Notes: generated from the letters alone by a model not told the origin. Positions 8,141-17,365 are shown, counted from the first letter of the stretch. The stretch: 37,734 nucleotides of DNA from an uncultured Lachnospiraceae bacterium (GCA_947588995.1 CANPZI010000027.1:1-37734); one strand, 5' to 3'. Made by a program: numbers and translations.

Positions 8141-10210
8141 ATGAAAAAAAACGAAAAACCACAGAAGAACCAGAAACCAAAACGCGGCGGCGTACCGTTC
8201 TACCGGCAGCTGCGCACCAAACTGATCGCGTCTTTCATGATCCCGGTACTGTGCATCATCGTACTGGGCGTAGTGTCATACCGACAGGCCTCGAAAGCGA
8301 TCATCAGCAATTATGAGGACTCCGTGCAGGAGACACTCGGCATGACCGAGCAATACATGTCTCTCCTCATCGACACGGTCCGGGCCGACTACGATCTCTA
8401 TCTGTCCAACGTCAATCTGTCCAGATATTTTAAGGGCGAGCTGGACGAAAGGGAGAGCAGCACCACCGCGCTGTCGTACACCAAGGAAATCAGCCGCAGC
8501 GTCGGCACCAACACTTCCGTCACCAACCTCTGCTTTCTGTCCGCGAACATGCCCTCCATCGCCACAAACACGACGGTCGATGAAAACGCGTATGCCCTCT
8601 ATATGGCGACGCCTGAGGGCGCTATGGTGGACGCGGACCACACGACCTATTTTCTGTTCGGCAATCTCTCCGACGCCGACGCCGCGCTGAATACGGACAG
8701 CAGTCAATACTCGCTGCGCATCGCCAAGTACATGGGCACGAACAGCGCGGTCATGCTGCTGGATTTCGCTCCCGGCATTATCACCGATTCCCTCTCCTCT
8801 CTCTATGCGGGAGAAGGCAGCTACGCGGCTCTCGTCACGCAGGACGGCACGGAATATTACTCGGACGGCACCTCCGCCAGAGACGGGGTTTTCGGCAGTT
8901 CGGACTTTTATCAGAATATCAGCGGCTCCAATGAGAGCGGTATGAGTTATGTGACATACAACGGAGATGCCTATCTGTTCCTCTATGCGCCTCTGATGTC
9001 CAAGTCGGCCATGCTCTGCACACTGATCCCGGAATCCACGATTCTGGCACAGGTCGCCGACATCAAGACGCTGGCCGCCATTATGGTCATCGTCGCGGTC
9101 GTCATCGCCACGGCGCTGGCGTATTTCCTGTCCACGCGGATCAACGGCAGCATCTATTATATTCTGCGCCAGCTGGGAAAAGTGTCTCAGGGAGATCTGA
9201 CCACGCACTTAAAATCCAGGAGCCGGGACGAATTCGGCCTGCTCGCTGAGGGCGTCAACTCCATGACGGACAGCATGAAATCGCTGATCACGAACGTCAC
9301 CGAGGCCGGCAACGCTCTGAATCTGGCAGCAGGACAGGTGTCCTCCTCCTCCGAGACATTCATGAACACAGCGGAGGACATTCGGAACGCGCTCTCTGAG
9401 ATCAACATCGGCGTCGTACAGCTGGATGAGAACTCCGCCGACTGTCTGGCACAGATGGATTCGCTGTCCGGCAGAATCGGCGACGTCACGGAGGGCACTC
9501 AGGAGATCATATCTCTGACAAAATCCACAGGCACCTCGATCAACGATGGGATTTCTTCCATGTCCACTTTGACAGACAGCGCCAAAAAGACTTCCGAGAT
9601 CACGGACAACGTGATCCGGGCGATTGAGGCATTGTCGGAGAAGTCCCGCTCCATCGGCCAGATCGTGGAGAGCATCAACAGCATCGCCAGAGAGACAAAT
9701 CTTCTGTCGCTGAACGCATCCATCGAGGCTGCAAGGGCAGGAGAATCCGGTCGCGGTTTCGCGGTGGTTGCCGAGCAGATCAGACAGCTCGCCGACCAGT
9801 CGGCGCAGTCTGCCGGACAGATCCAGGTGATCATTGACGACATTGCCAAGACGACGCTCTCTGTTGTGGATATTGCGAAAGAGGCAGCCGCCACCGTGGA
9901 ATTCCAGGAAAAAGCGGTATCACAGACGACAGAATCTTTCCTGTCCATGGACAGACAAGTACACACTCTGTTAGATTCCATCTCGGAGATTTCCGAGAGT
10001 ATGCAGAACATGGAACAGGCCCGCAGCACAACACTGAACGCGATCGCGAGCATCTCCTCCATATCCGCGGAGACCTCGGCAGGCTCCTCCAATGTGGACA
10101 CGACCGTGACCGCGCAGCACGATGCCATCCAAACGCTGGATGCCGCAGCCGGCACCCTGAAACAGCGCGCGGAGGAACTGACCGAACTGCTGCACCGATT
10201 TACGATCTAG
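8141..10210 (+). CDS. methyl-accepting chemotaxis protein
   Basis: A 689-residue transmembrane chemoreceptor that should signal through CheA/CheW. It has a short basic N-terminus, TM1 at about 25-47, an extracellular sensor of about 260 residues (dCache-like in length), TM2 at about 309-331, and a HAMP domain ([13 protein letters not shown]) to about 385. A long coiled-coil signalling domain follows, with the conserved hairpin tip ([20 protein letters not shown]) near 515-535. There is no C-terminal CheR-binding pentapeptide. I chose the ATG at 8141 because AAAGGGG lies seven bases upstream; a GTG two codons earlier is less likely. No che or flagellar genes are nearby, so it is an orphan receptor. 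Its 3' end overlaps the convergent MATE gene by 11 bases. Confidence 0.95.
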   Translation: MKKNEKPQKNQKPKRGGVPFYRQLRTKLIASFMIPVLCIIVLGVVSYRQASKAIISNYEDSVQETLGMTEQYMSLLIDTVRADYDLYLSNVNLSRYFKGELDERESSTTALSYTKEISRSVGTNTSVTNLCFLSANMPSIATNTTVDENAYALYMATPEGAMVDADHTTYFLFGNLSDADAALNTDSSQYSLRIAKYMGTNSAVMLLDFAPGIITDSLSSLYAGEGSYAALVTQDGTEYYSDGTSARDGVFGSSDFYQNISGSNESGMSYVTYNGDAYLFLYAPLMSKSAMLCTLIPESTILAQVADIKTLAAIMVIVAVVIATALAYFLSTRINGSIYYILRQLGKVSQGDLTTHLKSRSRDEFGLLAEGVNSMTDSMKSLITNVTEAGNALNLAAGQVSSSSETFMNTAEDIRNALSEINIGVVQLDENSADCLAQMDSLSGRIGDVTEGTQEIISLTKSTGTSINDGISSMSTLTDSAKKTSEITDNVIRAIEALSEKSRSIGQIVESINSIARETNLLSLNASIEAARAGESGRGFAVVAEQIRQLADQSAQSAGQIQVIIDDIAKTTLSVVDIAKEAAATVEFQEKAVSQTTESFLSMDRQVHTLLDSISEISESMQNMEQARSTTLNAIASISSISAETSAGSSNVDTTVTAQHDAIQTLDAAAGTLKQRAEELTELLHRFTI

Positions 10211-11543
10211 CCAATATTTCCGCCGTCTTCTTCCGCACATGGAAGAAGGCGGGAATCAGGAAACAATCGGCGAACACCCATGCCAGCGGGTTTGCGAAGC
10301 AGACCGCGCGGAAGCCGAAGAACGGCACGAGCGCGAAGCCCATCAGAGCCCTCGCAACCATCTCGAACGCGCCGGCAAAAACTGCCAGTTTGCTGAAGCC
10401 CATACCCTGAATGAGGAAGCGCACGATATTGACCAGCGCGAGGAAGAAATAGAAGAGCACGTTGGTTCTGATAAAGATATAGGCGTTGTTCAGAATCGCC
10501 GCCTCCCCCGCGTCGAGGAACAACAGCAGCATGGATCTTCCCGCCGTGTACACGATCGCCGCGGCAATCACAGAGTAGACCGCCCCCAGGATCACACACG
10601 ATTTTAAGCCGCCGTCCACACGGTCGAGTTTGCCCGCGCCCACATTCTGGCCGCCGTAAGTCGCCATCGTAGAACCCATGGCGTCAAAAGGACACATCAG
10701 CAGCATACTCAGCTTGCCGCCCGCCGTAACCGCCGCCACGGCGTCCGAACCGATGCTGTTCACGGCGCTCTGCAGAATCACGCTGCCGATTGCCGTGATG
10801 GAATACTGCAGACCCATCGGAATTCCCATACCACACAGCTTGCCGACAAACTGCGGATTCCATTTCCACTCTTCCCGGGACATGCGCAGGATCGTAAACT
10901 TCTTATACATAAAGAGCAGACAGCAGAGTCCTGCGACCGCCTGCGAAACCACGGTGGCGATTGCCGCCCCGGCAACCCCCATATGGAATACAATGATGCA
11001 CAGCATATCCAGGAAAATATTCAGAATCGCCGCCATCACCAGAAAGATGACGGGCGTCCTGCTGTCCCCCAGCGACCGCAGAATCGCCGCCGTCATATTG
11101 TACAGGTAGGTAATCGGAATGCCCAGGAAGATAATCACGATGTACTCATAGGAACCGTCGATGATGTTGGACGGCGTTCTCATGAGCTGCAGGATCGGGC
11201 GGCACAGCGCCACCACCGCGATCGTCATAACCACGGAGAAGATCACGGACAGCCACACGCAGTTCGCCACGTACTTTCGCAGATTCTCCTCATGTCTGGC
11301 GCCGAACTCCTGCGCCACCGGAATGGCAAAGCCGTTGCAGACGCCCATGCAGAAGCCGATGATCAGGAAATTCACAGAGCCTGTCGCGCCCACCGCCGCC
11401 AGAGCCTCCACGCCCAGATAGTGGCCCACAATGATCGTGTCCACCATGCTGTAGAACTGCTGAAAGAGCAGACCGAACAAAAGCGGTACCGCGAAGCCGA
11501 GAATCAGCCGCATGGGGCTGCCTTGTGTCATATCTTTTTCCAT
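10200..11543 (-). CDS. MATE family efflux transporter (first of three)
   Basis: A 447-residue multidrug and toxic compound extrusion protein with about 12 hydrophobic segments. It opens with the typical [20 protein letters not shown] segment and contains [19 protein letters not shown], a MATE hallmark of the first repeat. Members export cationic drugs or metabolites using a Na+ or H+ gradient. The ATG at 11543 has a GGAGAG site upstream; the Met four codons in is also possible. It is a single gene, divergent from a small unknown gene coupled to another MATE gene. It is clearly a different subgroup from the MATE proteins at 12152 and 17415. Confidence 0.93.
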   Translation of the reverse strand: MEKDMTQGSPMRLILGFAVPLLFGLLFQQFYSMVDTIIVGHYLGVEALAAVGATGSVNFLIIGFCMGVCNGFAIPVAQEFGARHEENLRKYVANCVWLSVIFSVVMTIAVVALCRPILQLMRTPSNIIDGSYEYIVIIFLGIPITYLYNMTAAILRSLGDSRTPVIFLVMAAILNIFLDMLCIIVFHMGVAGAAIATVVSQAVAGLCCLLFMYKKFTILRMSREEWKWNPQFVGKLCGMGIPMGLQYSITAIGSVILQSAVNSIGSDAVAAVTAGGKLSMLLMCPFDAMGSTMATYGGQNVGAGKLDRVDGGLKSCVILGAVYSVIAAAIVYTAGRSMLLLFLDAGEAAILNNAYIFIRTNVLFYFFLALVNIVRFLIQGMGFSKLAVFAGAFEMVARALMGFALVPFFGFRAVCFANPLAWVFADCFLIPAFFHVRKKTAEILARS

Positions 11544-11636
11544 AATACTCTCTCCATACTTCCCATTTCATTTTATCAAAGTAAGAACAACATAGCACAT
11601 TCTTCGACACTCTGCAATGGGTATTTGGGAAGATTC

Positions 11637-11665
11637 TTGACAGCGTCTCACGGCGCGATTACAAT
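11637..11665 (+). promoter_or_regulatory. near-consensus sigma-A promoter
   Basis: TTGACA (11637-11642), 17 bases, then TACAAT (11660-11665). Transcription should begin near 11672. That excludes in-frame starts at or before 11665 for the following gene and supports the ATG at 11710. Confidence 0.8.
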
Positions 11666-11686
11666 TGATACAATCGCACTGTCACC

Positions 11687-11713
11687 ATGGAGAAAAACAC
11701 CGTACGGATATGA
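11687..11713 (+). other. possible 8-codon leader peptide overlapping the next start
   Basis: An ATG at 11687 opens an 8-codon frame (MEKNTVRI) whose TGA overlaps the ATG at 11710 as ATGA. It lies inside the predicted mRNA leader. The downstream gene has no clear ribosome binding site of its own, so translational coupling from this mini-frame would explain its expression. The mini-frame itself lacks a good site, so this is tentative. Confidence 0.3.
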
Positions 11714-12162
11714 ACAAACTGCTGCAGTTACACGACAAAGTCAAATATCACAGATACCGCGGCGACATCACCGCCAACGCGCCGCACTACAAACGCTATG
11801 TCAGCCTGTTCTACGAGCTTTTGAACGCTTTTCAGAAAGAAATCGACGAGGCGGCACAGACCGCGCCCGAACGCCGCGACAGACGGCTGCATATGCTTGC
11901 GGCGCTGCAGCGCCACGGCTTCGTGGACGACGCCCGGCGAAAACTTGCCATGCTGTATGAACTGGGCGAGGAATATTACCGGACAGACTCCTACGACGCC
12001 GAACAGGGCATCCGCACCCTGATGGCGCAGCTTGAGAGCACCTTAAGCAGCATCCACGAATATATAGCCTACGGCAGGATCGGCTTTATCCTGCGCTATC
12101 CTGCGGATGACAATATGAACGTCGTACGGCTTACCTGGAAAGGAACCGATTATGAAAGATAG
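11710..12162 (+). CDS. uncharacterised 150-residue protein coupled to a MATE gene
   Basis: I do not recognise this family. The protein is soluble, largely alpha-helical and highly charged (segments such as ALQRHGFVDDARRKLAMLYELGEEYY), with no signal peptide or membrane segment. The C-terminus has a more beta-like stretch (GRIGFILRYPADDN). I set the start at the ATG at 11710 because the near-consensus promoter at 11637-11665 excludes upstream starts. Its last 11 bases overlap the start of the MATE gene at 12152, so the two are translationally coupled. A role tied to that exporter, such as cytoplasmic partner or regulator, is inference. Confidence 0.75.
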   Translation: MNKLLQLHDKVKYHRYRGDITANAPHYKRYVSLFYELLNAFQKEIDEAAQTAPERRDRRLHMLAALQRHGFVDDARRKLAMLYELGEEYYRTDSYDAEQGIRTLMAQLESTLSSIHEYIAYGRIGFILRYPADDNMNVVRLTWKGTDYER

Positions 12163-13516
12163 ATTTTATTCGCAAATGTTAAAGCTGGCGCTTCCCCTGA
12201 TCATCCAGGAGCTGCTCAGCGCCGCCGTCAGCTCCGCGGATGTGGTGATGCTCAACTATGTGGGACAGTCCTCCATCTCCGCCGTATCGCTGGCGTCAAA
12301 CTACGCCAACGTGCTCTTTATGATCTATTACGGCATCGGCACGGGCGCGACCTTATTATGTGCGCAGTACTGGGGAAAAAAGGATTTGCAGGCCATTCGC
12401 GTCATCGAAGGAATCGCTCTGCGCATCTCCCTGCTCATCACCCTGCCCGTATCGGCGTTCGCACTGTTCGCGCCCCGGCTGATGATGCGGCTCTTCACAG
12501 AGGACGCGGAACTGATCGCCATCGGCGCTGACTACCTGCGTGTGATGACTTTCACTTATCTGTGCTGGAGCGTGATCGAAATCTATCTGGCGGTGCTGCG
12601 AAGCGTCGGCAGGGTGACCGCGCCCATGATCCTGAACGTCATGACATTTACGCTGAACATCTTCCTAAATGCCGTCTTCATCTTCGGGCTTTTCGGCGCG
12701 CCTCGCTTAGGCGCGACGGGTGTGGCCATCGCCACAGCCCTGTCCCGCGCGGCGGAGCTGATCGGCTGCATCGTCATCTCGCTCTCCGTCAGCAGGGACC
12801 TGCGGCTCAATCCCGCTTATATGTTCATTCGCAGCGGACTGCTGTTCAAAGATTTCGTGCGCCTGTCCCTGCCGGCTCTGGCCAACGATATGTCCTGGAG
12901 CATCGCTTTTTCCATGTACTCGGTAATCCTGGGGCATCTCGGCACGGACGCGGTGGCCGCCAATTCTCTGGTGGTCGTCGTCCGCAACTTCGGCACGGTG
13001 CTCTGCTTCGGCTCCGCCAGCGCGGGCGGCATCCTGTTAGGCAACGTCATGGGAGAGGGCGATATGGAACGGGCCAAAACATACGCTTCCCTGCTGCTTC
13101 GGGTGACCATCGTCACCGGCGCGATCGGCGGACTGCTGATCCTGGCCGCCACGCCTTTCGTGCTCCACTTTGCCAAACTGTCCGAGACGGCAATGCACTA
13201 CCTGAAATATATGCTGCTCATCAACACTTACTATATTATGGGTTCCGCCGTGAACACTACCCTGATCGCCGGCGTGTTCCGCGCGGGCGGCGACACCCGC
13301 TTCGGCCTGATCTGCGACACGATCGATATGTGGTGCTACGCGGTGCCCCTCGGCTTTATCGCCGCTTTCGTGTTCCGCCTGCCCGTACTCGTCGTCTACT
13401 TCCTGCTGTGCACCGACGAGTTTGTGAAATGGCCCTGGGTCATCCGGCGCTACCGCAGCGGCCGCTGGCTTCAAAATATCACCAGGGATAGCCTGTTCGT
13501 CAGCGAAGAGAGCTGA
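12152..13516 (+). CDS. MATE family efflux transporter (second of three)
   Basis: A 454-residue exporter with about 12 membrane segments. The N-terminal repeat has LALPLIIQELLSAAVSSADVVMLNYVG, in shorter form the usual MATE opening, and TGATLLCAQYWGKKD follows. The second repeat carries FGSASAGGILLGNVMGEGD and AGVFRAGGDTRFG, both typical MATE blocks. The ATG at 12152 follows AAGGAA and lies inside the end of the preceding 150-residue gene, so the pair is coupled and shares the promoter at 11637-11665. Its 3' end overlaps the convergent LuxR-type gene by 17 bases. The substrate is unknown. Confidence 0.93.
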   Translation: MKDRFYSQMLKLALPLIIQELLSAAVSSADVVMLNYVGQSSISAVSLASNYANVLFMIYYGIGTGATLLCAQYWGKKDLQAIRVIEGIALRISLLITLPVSAFALFAPRLMMRLFTEDAELIAIGADYLRVMTFTYLCWSVIEIYLAVLRSVGRVTAPMILNVMTFTLNIFLNAVFIFGLFGAPRLGATGVAIATALSRAAELIGCIVISLSVSRDLRLNPAYMFIRSGLLFKDFVRLSLPALANDMSWSIAFSMYSVILGHLGTDAVAANSLVVVVRNFGTVLCFGSASAGGILLGNVMGEGDMERAKTYASLLLRVTIVTGAIGGLLILAATPFVLHFAKLSETAMHYLKYMLLINTYYIMGSAVNTTLIAGVFRAGGDTRFGLICDTIDMWCYAVPLGFIAAFVFRLPVLVVYFLLCTDEFVKWPWVIRRYRSGRWLQNITRDSLFVSEES

Positions 13517-14030
13517 TCTTATCGCGAAATTCCTTTTTCCCCGTGACCTGCATCTTCTCATAGATGTGGGTCGCGTGTTTCTTCACGGTCGTCTCGGCGA
13601 TAAACAGCTCTTCCGCGATCTGTCTGTTGGTGCAGCCCAGCAAAAGCAGGCGCGCCACCTCCACTTCCCTCTTCGTCAGACCGTATGGCCGCACACTCTC
13701 CTCAAAATCCGCACGGCTGCCAATCCCCTGTTCTCCCATTTTCTCCTGCCGCTCCACGCCGCTCTGTCCGATGGGCGCTGCATCCTCTTCCGCCGTCCGC
13801 GGCGCCGCAGCGGGCGAAACGTCCGCCCCGTCCGCTTCGGCTTTTTCCCGGTCCCTGACACCTGCGTACAGTCTGAGATCAAGCATCGCCGCCACGCCAA
13901 GCACTACGCTGCCCACAACGTCCGCTGCCGCTCTGTCTGCCGTCCGTGTCCGCAGGAATGTCAAAAGCAGCATTGCCAGAAGCGCCACATAGGAAACGCC
14001 GAGGACCCCTCTGAGTATCCGTCTTCTCAT
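13500..14030 (-). CDS. membrane-anchored LuxR-type transcriptional regulator
   Basis: A 176-residue protein with an unusual plan. Two hydrophobic segments (about residues 5-27 and 36-57) come first, then an acidic, Ala-rich linker, then a LuxR/GerE helix-turn-helix at about 115-172 (LTKREVEVARLLLLGCTNRQ, IAEELFIAETTVKKH). There is no receiver or ligand-binding domain, so the signal presumably arrives through the membrane part. I chose the ATG at 14030 because GAGGAG lies seven bases upstream; an ATG at 14069 lies inside the preceding gene. It starts 10 bases after the stop of a MotA-like membrane protein gene and is clearly in its operon. The pairing suggests the two proteins work together at the membrane (inference). 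Confidence 0.88.
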   Translation of the reverse strand: MRRRILRGVLGVSYVALLAMLLLTFLRTRTADRAAADVVGSVVLGVAAMLDLRLYAGVRDREKAEADGADVSPAAAPRTAEEDAAPIGQSGVERQEKMGEQGIGSRADFEESVRPYGLTKREVEVARLLLLGCTNRQIAEELFIAETTVKKHATHIYEKMQVTGKKEFRDKISSLR

Positions 14031-14040
14031 ACGTGGCTCC

Positions 14041-14592
14041 TCATCTCTCTTCGCTGTCCGCACCCGCATCCTGCCGCGCCTGCACCGATCTTTCGGCAGG
14101 GCTGTCAGAGTCCGCCTCCATATAGTCGATCATCCGCCGCTTCGCCTCCACCTGCAGCGGCAGAAGCAAAAGCTCCAGGATCGCCGTGTAAAAGATGCCG
14201 ATCAGCGCCACGTTCACCATCGGCCCGACAGAGGCCGCGTCCGACAACGTGTGAAGCAGCATGAAGCAGCCCTCCAGCGTGGTGATACAGCCCGCATACA
14301 GGATCTGCCTCTGCATCAGCTCCACCGCGTCCAGCGTATGGCGCAGCCCGGCAAAACTGCAGCGGTAATCCCGGCGCAGCAGCCGAAACGCCCGCAGGAA
14401 ATCTTCGGCAAGACCGTGTTTCAGACCGTCCTTGAAAAAGACCGGCAGCGCGATCACCATGATGCAGAACAGCGTCGGCAGATCGATCAGATAGGAAACC
14501 TCATACACGGATCCCACGCCGAATCCCCGCCAGCCTGCCGCCAGAAACATAAAAAGAGAGATCAAAATACCTGCCAGTTCCAAAATCATCAT
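14041..14592 (-). CDS. MotA/TolQ/ExbB-like membrane protein
   Basis: A 183-residue membrane protein that resembles a shortened MotA stator subunit. The N-terminus has a hydrophobic helix and then SYLIDLPTLFCIMVIALP, which matches the position and style of the MotA block FIDxPSLLIVLGG. A cytoplasmic Arg-rich stretch follows (about 60-90). The last two helices contain LHTLSDAASVGPMVNVALIG and LLLLPLQVEAKRR, close in pattern to the MotA/TolQ segment NLxDPSxLGPxxAVAL...LPLAxKLK. The loop is shorter than in true MotA, and there is no MotB partner nearby. AGGAGG precedes two adjacent ATGs (14592 and 14589). It is followed after 10 bases by a membrane-anchored LuxR-type regulator. Proton conduction is not shown; a sensory role is possible. 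Confidence 0.7.
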   Translation of the reverse strand: MMILELAGILISLFMFLAAGWRGFGVGSVYEVSYLIDLPTLFCIMVIALPVFFKDGLKHGLAEDFLRAFRLLRRDYRCSFAGLRHTLDAVELMQRQILYAGCITTLEGCFMLLHTLSDAASVGPMVNVALIGIFYTAILELLLLPLQVEAKRRMIDYMEADSDSPAERSVQARQDAGADSEER

Positions 14593-14688
14593 CTGTTCCT
14601 CCTTTTCCCGTCGCCATTATCCTGCCGCCGTCTGCAGCGGAAAGAGCGGCTCCTGTCTTGACTGTAACATGCCGGACGGCCGGAATCC

Positions 14689-14716
14689 ATACTACCTTTT
14701 GTAAAAAGAGTAGTAT
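14689..14716. repeat. inverted repeat upstream of the MotA-like gene
   Basis: ATACTAC (14689-14695) and GTAGTAT (14710-14716) are perfect inverted arms. Inner CTTTT/AAAAG pairing extends the stem past one bulged base. It lies about 100 bases upstream of the MotA-like/LuxR operon on that operon's strand. It could be an operator for the regulator or a second terminator of the amino acid transporter operon upstream, though the T-run is short. Confidence 0.4.
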
Positions 14717-14776
14717 TTTCAGCTCTGCTATTGCCCGCGTACGAGATGAAACACGCTTTGCGAGTTTTGCCCGCGT

Positions 14777-14808
14777 AAAAAAAAACAGGCCGCCTCATGA
14801 CAGCCTGT
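14777..14808 (-). terminator. rho-independent terminator of the first amino acid ABC operon
   Basis: On the minus strand ACAGGCTG and CGGCCTGT can form an 8-bp stem (one G-T pair) with an 8-base loop, followed directly by nine Ts. It begins 24 bases after the stop codon of the ATPase gene (14832), the last gene of the operon. Confidence 0.88.
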
Positions 14809-14831
14809 CCTGCTCTTTCCGTTCCGTATGA

Positions 14832-15617
14832 TCACCCCTGCGCGTAGCGCGTCAGGAATTGTTTCGTTCTCTCCTCTTTCGGATGGTCGATCACCTGCTT
14901 CGGATCACCCTGCTCCACGATCACGCCGTCGTCCATAAAGATGAGCTGATCCGAGACATCTCTCGCAAACGCCATCTCATGCGTGACGATGATCATCGTC
15001 GTCCGCTGATCCGCCAGCCCTCTGATCACCTTGAGGACCTCCCCCGTCAGCTCCGGATCGAGCGCCGAGGTGGGCTCGTCAAAGCACAGGATGTCCGGCT
15101 TGAGCGCCAGCGCCCTGGCGATAGCCACACGCTGCTGCTGCCCGCCGGAGAGCTGGTGCGGATAGTGCGTCATGCGGTCCGCCAGCCCCATGCGGTCCAG
15201 AAGCTCCTCCCCATGGCTGTCGATCTGTGCAAAAATTTCCCGCTTATTCTGCTTGAAATCTTCCCGCTCCTTTGCCAACAGCTTCTCCGCCAGCGTGACA
15301 TTCTCCAGCGCCGTGTACTGCGGAAACAGATGAAAAGACTGGAACACCATGCCAAAATGCAGCCGCTTGGTGCGAAGCGTTTTCTCCTGTTCTTTCATCG
15401 GCACAGCCGCGTCGAAAAGCGTTTCGCCTCTGACCACGATAGAACCGCTGTCAGGCGTCTCCAAAAAATTCAGGCAGCGTAAGAGCGTCGTCTTGCCCGA
15501 GCCGGAGGAACCGATGATCGCGAGCGCATTGCCCTCCTCCAGCGAAAAGCTGACGTCATGAAGCACCGTGGTCGAATCAAATTGTTTGCCGATATTGTTT
15601 ACTTCCAGAATCGCCAT
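14832..15617 (-). CDS. polar amino acid ABC transporter ATP-binding protein (GlnQ-like)
   Basis: A 261-residue ATPase that energises uptake of a polar amino acid. Walker A is GSSGSGKTT (about 36-44), the Q-loop lies in [12 protein letters not shown], the signature is LSGGQQQR, and Walker B is [15 protein letters not shown] charged stretch ([14 protein letters not shown]) makes the helical domain slightly longer than usual. The ATG at 15617 starts five bases after the permease stop, with AGGTAGAG upstream. It is the last gene of a binding protein, permease, ATPase operon that ends in a strong terminator at 14777-14808. Substrate specificity depends on the unusual binding protein at 16292-17134. 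Confidence 0.95.
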   Translation of the reverse strand: MAILEVNNIGKQFDSTTVLHDVSFSLEEGNALAIIGSSGSGKTTLLRCLNFLETPDSGSIVVRGETLFDAAVPMKEQEKTLRTKRLHFGMVFQSFHLFPQYTALENVTLAEKLLAKEREDFKQNKREIFAQIDSHGEELLDRMGLADRMTHYPHQLSGGQQQRVAIARALALKPDILCFDEPTSALDPELTGEVLKVIRGLADQRTTMIIVTHEMAFARDVSDQLIFMDDGVIVEQGDPKQVIDHPKEERTKQFLTRYAQG

Positions 15618-15622
15618 ATTCT

Positions 15623-16279
15623 CTACCTAAAATAATCCAGTCTGCGCTCGATATAGTTGAACAGCAGCGTCAATATCCCCACGAAGAGCAGATAAAAGAC
15701 TCCCGTGTAGAACAGCGGCCACGTCAGACCGTTGCTCTTCATAAAAGAATATCCCGCGAACGTCAGCTCATACGCCGCGATAATGCGGGCCAGAGAAGTG
15801 TCCTTTACCAGCGTGATAATCTCGTTGGACATGGGCGGCACAACCCGCTTGACCATCTGCAAAAGCGTCACCCGAAAGAAAATCTGGCTTCTGGTCATGC
15901 CGAGCACCTGACCCGCCTCCCGCTGTCCCGCGGGCACACCCTCGATGCCCCCGCGGAAGATTACCGAAAAGTAGCAGGCATAATTGATACTGAAAGCCAC
16001 CACCGTCGCGGTGATGCGCCCCGCCTCGTTGCCGCTCCAGATGTTGTGTCCCAGCCACAGGCCGGGCCCGTAAAAAATGATGATGAGCTGCAGCATCAGC
16101 GGCGTGCCGCGGATGACCCACACCAGCACGTCCACCAGCCACTTGAGCGGCCTGAATCTGCTCATGGAACCGAATGCCAGAAGCAGACCAAACGGCAGCG
16201 CAAACACAAGCGTTAAGATAAAAATCTGAAATGTCGTCAGTAACCCGCCGAGCAGGGTCTGCGTAACACTCCAAAACAT
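15623..16279 (-). CDS. polar amino acid ABC transporter permease (HisM/GlnP type)
   Basis: A 218-residue permease with about five membrane segments. The coupling-helix block is EGVPAGQREAGQVLGMTRSQ, the EAA motif that contacts the ATPase. LVWVIRGTPLMLQL is the usual block of this family. It lies between the binding protein gene (12 bases upstream) and the ATPase gene (5 bases downstream). No second permease is present, so a homodimer is likely. Confidence 0.94.
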   Translation of the reverse strand: MFWSVTQTLLGGLLTTFQIFILTLVFALPFGLLLAFGSMSRFRPLKWLVDVLVWVIRGTPLMLQLIIIFYGPGLWLGHNIWSGNEAGRITATVVAFSINYACYFSVIFRGGIEGVPAGQREAGQVLGMTRSQIFFRVTLLQMVKRVVPPMSNEIITLVKDTSLARIIAAYELTFAGYSFMKSNGLTWPLFYTGVFYLLFVGILTLLFNYIERRLDYFR

Positions 16280-16291
16280 AAACCGTTCTCC

Positions 16292-17134
16292 TTACTCAGC
16301 CGGTACGACGATCACCTGCGCGTTGTTGCAGTATGGATTCGTGCACTCCATCGCGGAAGTCACCTCGGGCGTGAGCGTCATGCCGTTCCATACCACATCG
16401 ATATTCTTGGAATCCAGTTCCATGACCTTGTTGTCCCAGTCGATCTCTACAAACTGCGCCTCCACGCCCAGCTTCTCAGCCACGATGCGGGCCATGTCCG
16501 CGTCGAAACCGATCCACTCGCCGGACTCGTCCTTGTAATCCATCGGCGCAAAATCCGTGATGCCGACGATCAGCGTGCCCTTGCCCTGAATATAAGCCAC
16601 GTCGCTGTCCGCCGCGGATGTGTCCACCTCCGCCAGCTGTCCCAGCGCCGGCTGCTCCACAAGCGCCTCCTGCACACCGTAAGTGGTGGCCGTCTGCTTC
16701 ATCACACCGTGCTCATAAGTGTCCGCGAACACGATATTGATGTACTCCGCCAGATCGGAACCCTTGCGGCAGCCGACACCGTACTCCTCGGTCGTCAGCT
16801 CGGTCGTGTGCTGCAGGTCGGGATAGCTGGTGCCCTCGCCGATCATAGCGCCCGCCATCAGCAGATCGATAATCGCCGCATCCGACGTGCCGGAAGCCAC
16901 TTCCATCAGCGCATCCGCCTGAGAAGCCACCACATTCGTCTGAAACCCGTTGTCATTGGCCGCCTGCTCTCCGGCAGAACCTGCCTCCACCGCGTACACC
17001 AGATCAGCCGAAGCCTCTGTGCTCTCCGCGCCCGCCTCCGCCTGTGCCGCGTCTTCCGCCGCGCCGCCGCAGCCCGTCAATACCGCGGCCGCCGTCATGG
17101 ACAGCGCCAGCATCAATGCCAGTCTCTTTTTCAT
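16292..17134 (-). CDS. amino acid-binding lipoprotein with circularly permuted domain order
   Basis: A 280-residue solute-binding lipoprotein, first gene of an amino acid ABC operon. A signal peptide ends at the lipobox LTGC (Cys22), followed by an Ala/Glu-rich linker. Residues 45-161 match the second half of a normal binding protein: VYAVEAGSAGEQ (lobe 2 entry), SGTSDAAIIDLLMA, then YGVGCRKGSDLAEYINIVF. Residues 185-277 match the normal first half: GTLIVGITDFAPMDYKDESG, GFDADMARIVAEKLG, DVVWNGMTLTPE, and ends QVIVVPAE where a normal protein crosses into lobe 2. The order is therefore reversed relative to the conventional protein at 18873-19796. The ATG at 17134 has GGAGG upstream. The ligand is probably a polar amino acid, since the lobe 1 core is conserved. 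Confidence 0.9.
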   Translation of the reverse strand: MKKRLALMLALSMTAAAVLTGCGGAAEDAAQAEAGAESTEASADLVYAVEAGSAGEQAANDNGFQTNVVASQADALMEVASGTSDAAIIDLLMAGAMIGEGTSYPDLQHTTELTTEEYGVGCRKGSDLAEYINIVFADTYEHGVMKQTATTYGVQEALVEQPALGQLAEVDTSAADSDVAYIQGKGTLIVGITDFAPMDYKDESGEWIGFDADMARIVAEKLGVEAQFVEIDWDNKVMELDSKNIDVVWNGMTLTPEVTSAMECTNPYCNNAQVIVVPAE

Positions 17135-17195
17135 AATCCCTATCCTCCGTTTCCAAAACATACTCTGTTTTCCTGTTTTTTATCAATACCGTTGT

Positions 17196-17224
17196 ATTTT
17201 ATCACAGCAGTACGCTAAAGTAAA
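17196..17224 (-). promoter_or_regulatory. sigma-A-type promoter of the first amino acid ABC operon
   Basis: On the minus strand TTTACT (17219-17224) and TAAAAT (17196-17201) are separated by 17 bases, ending 61 bases before the ATG of the binding protein gene at 17134. Confidence 0.6.
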
Positions 17225-17292
17225 TGTCCAACATTGACATATTTACCACCGATTGCCGCGCCGCCTATAGCCAACGTTCCCAAAATCCTCTA

Positions 17293-17321
17293 TTGAAAAG
17301 GCGACGATATTTCCGTAAAAT
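17293..17321 (+). promoter_or_regulatory. sigma-A-type promoter of the third MATE gene
   Basis: TTGAAA (17293-17298), 17 bases, TAAAAT (17316-17321). Transcription should start near 17328, giving a leader of about 87 bases that can form small hairpins (TTCAC/GTGAA; GAATC/GATTC) and contains the shared 52-nt element. Confidence 0.7.
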
Positions 17322-17365
17322 AGAAGCATACAAGAATGAGAGGGAACGTTCTTCACACGTGAATC

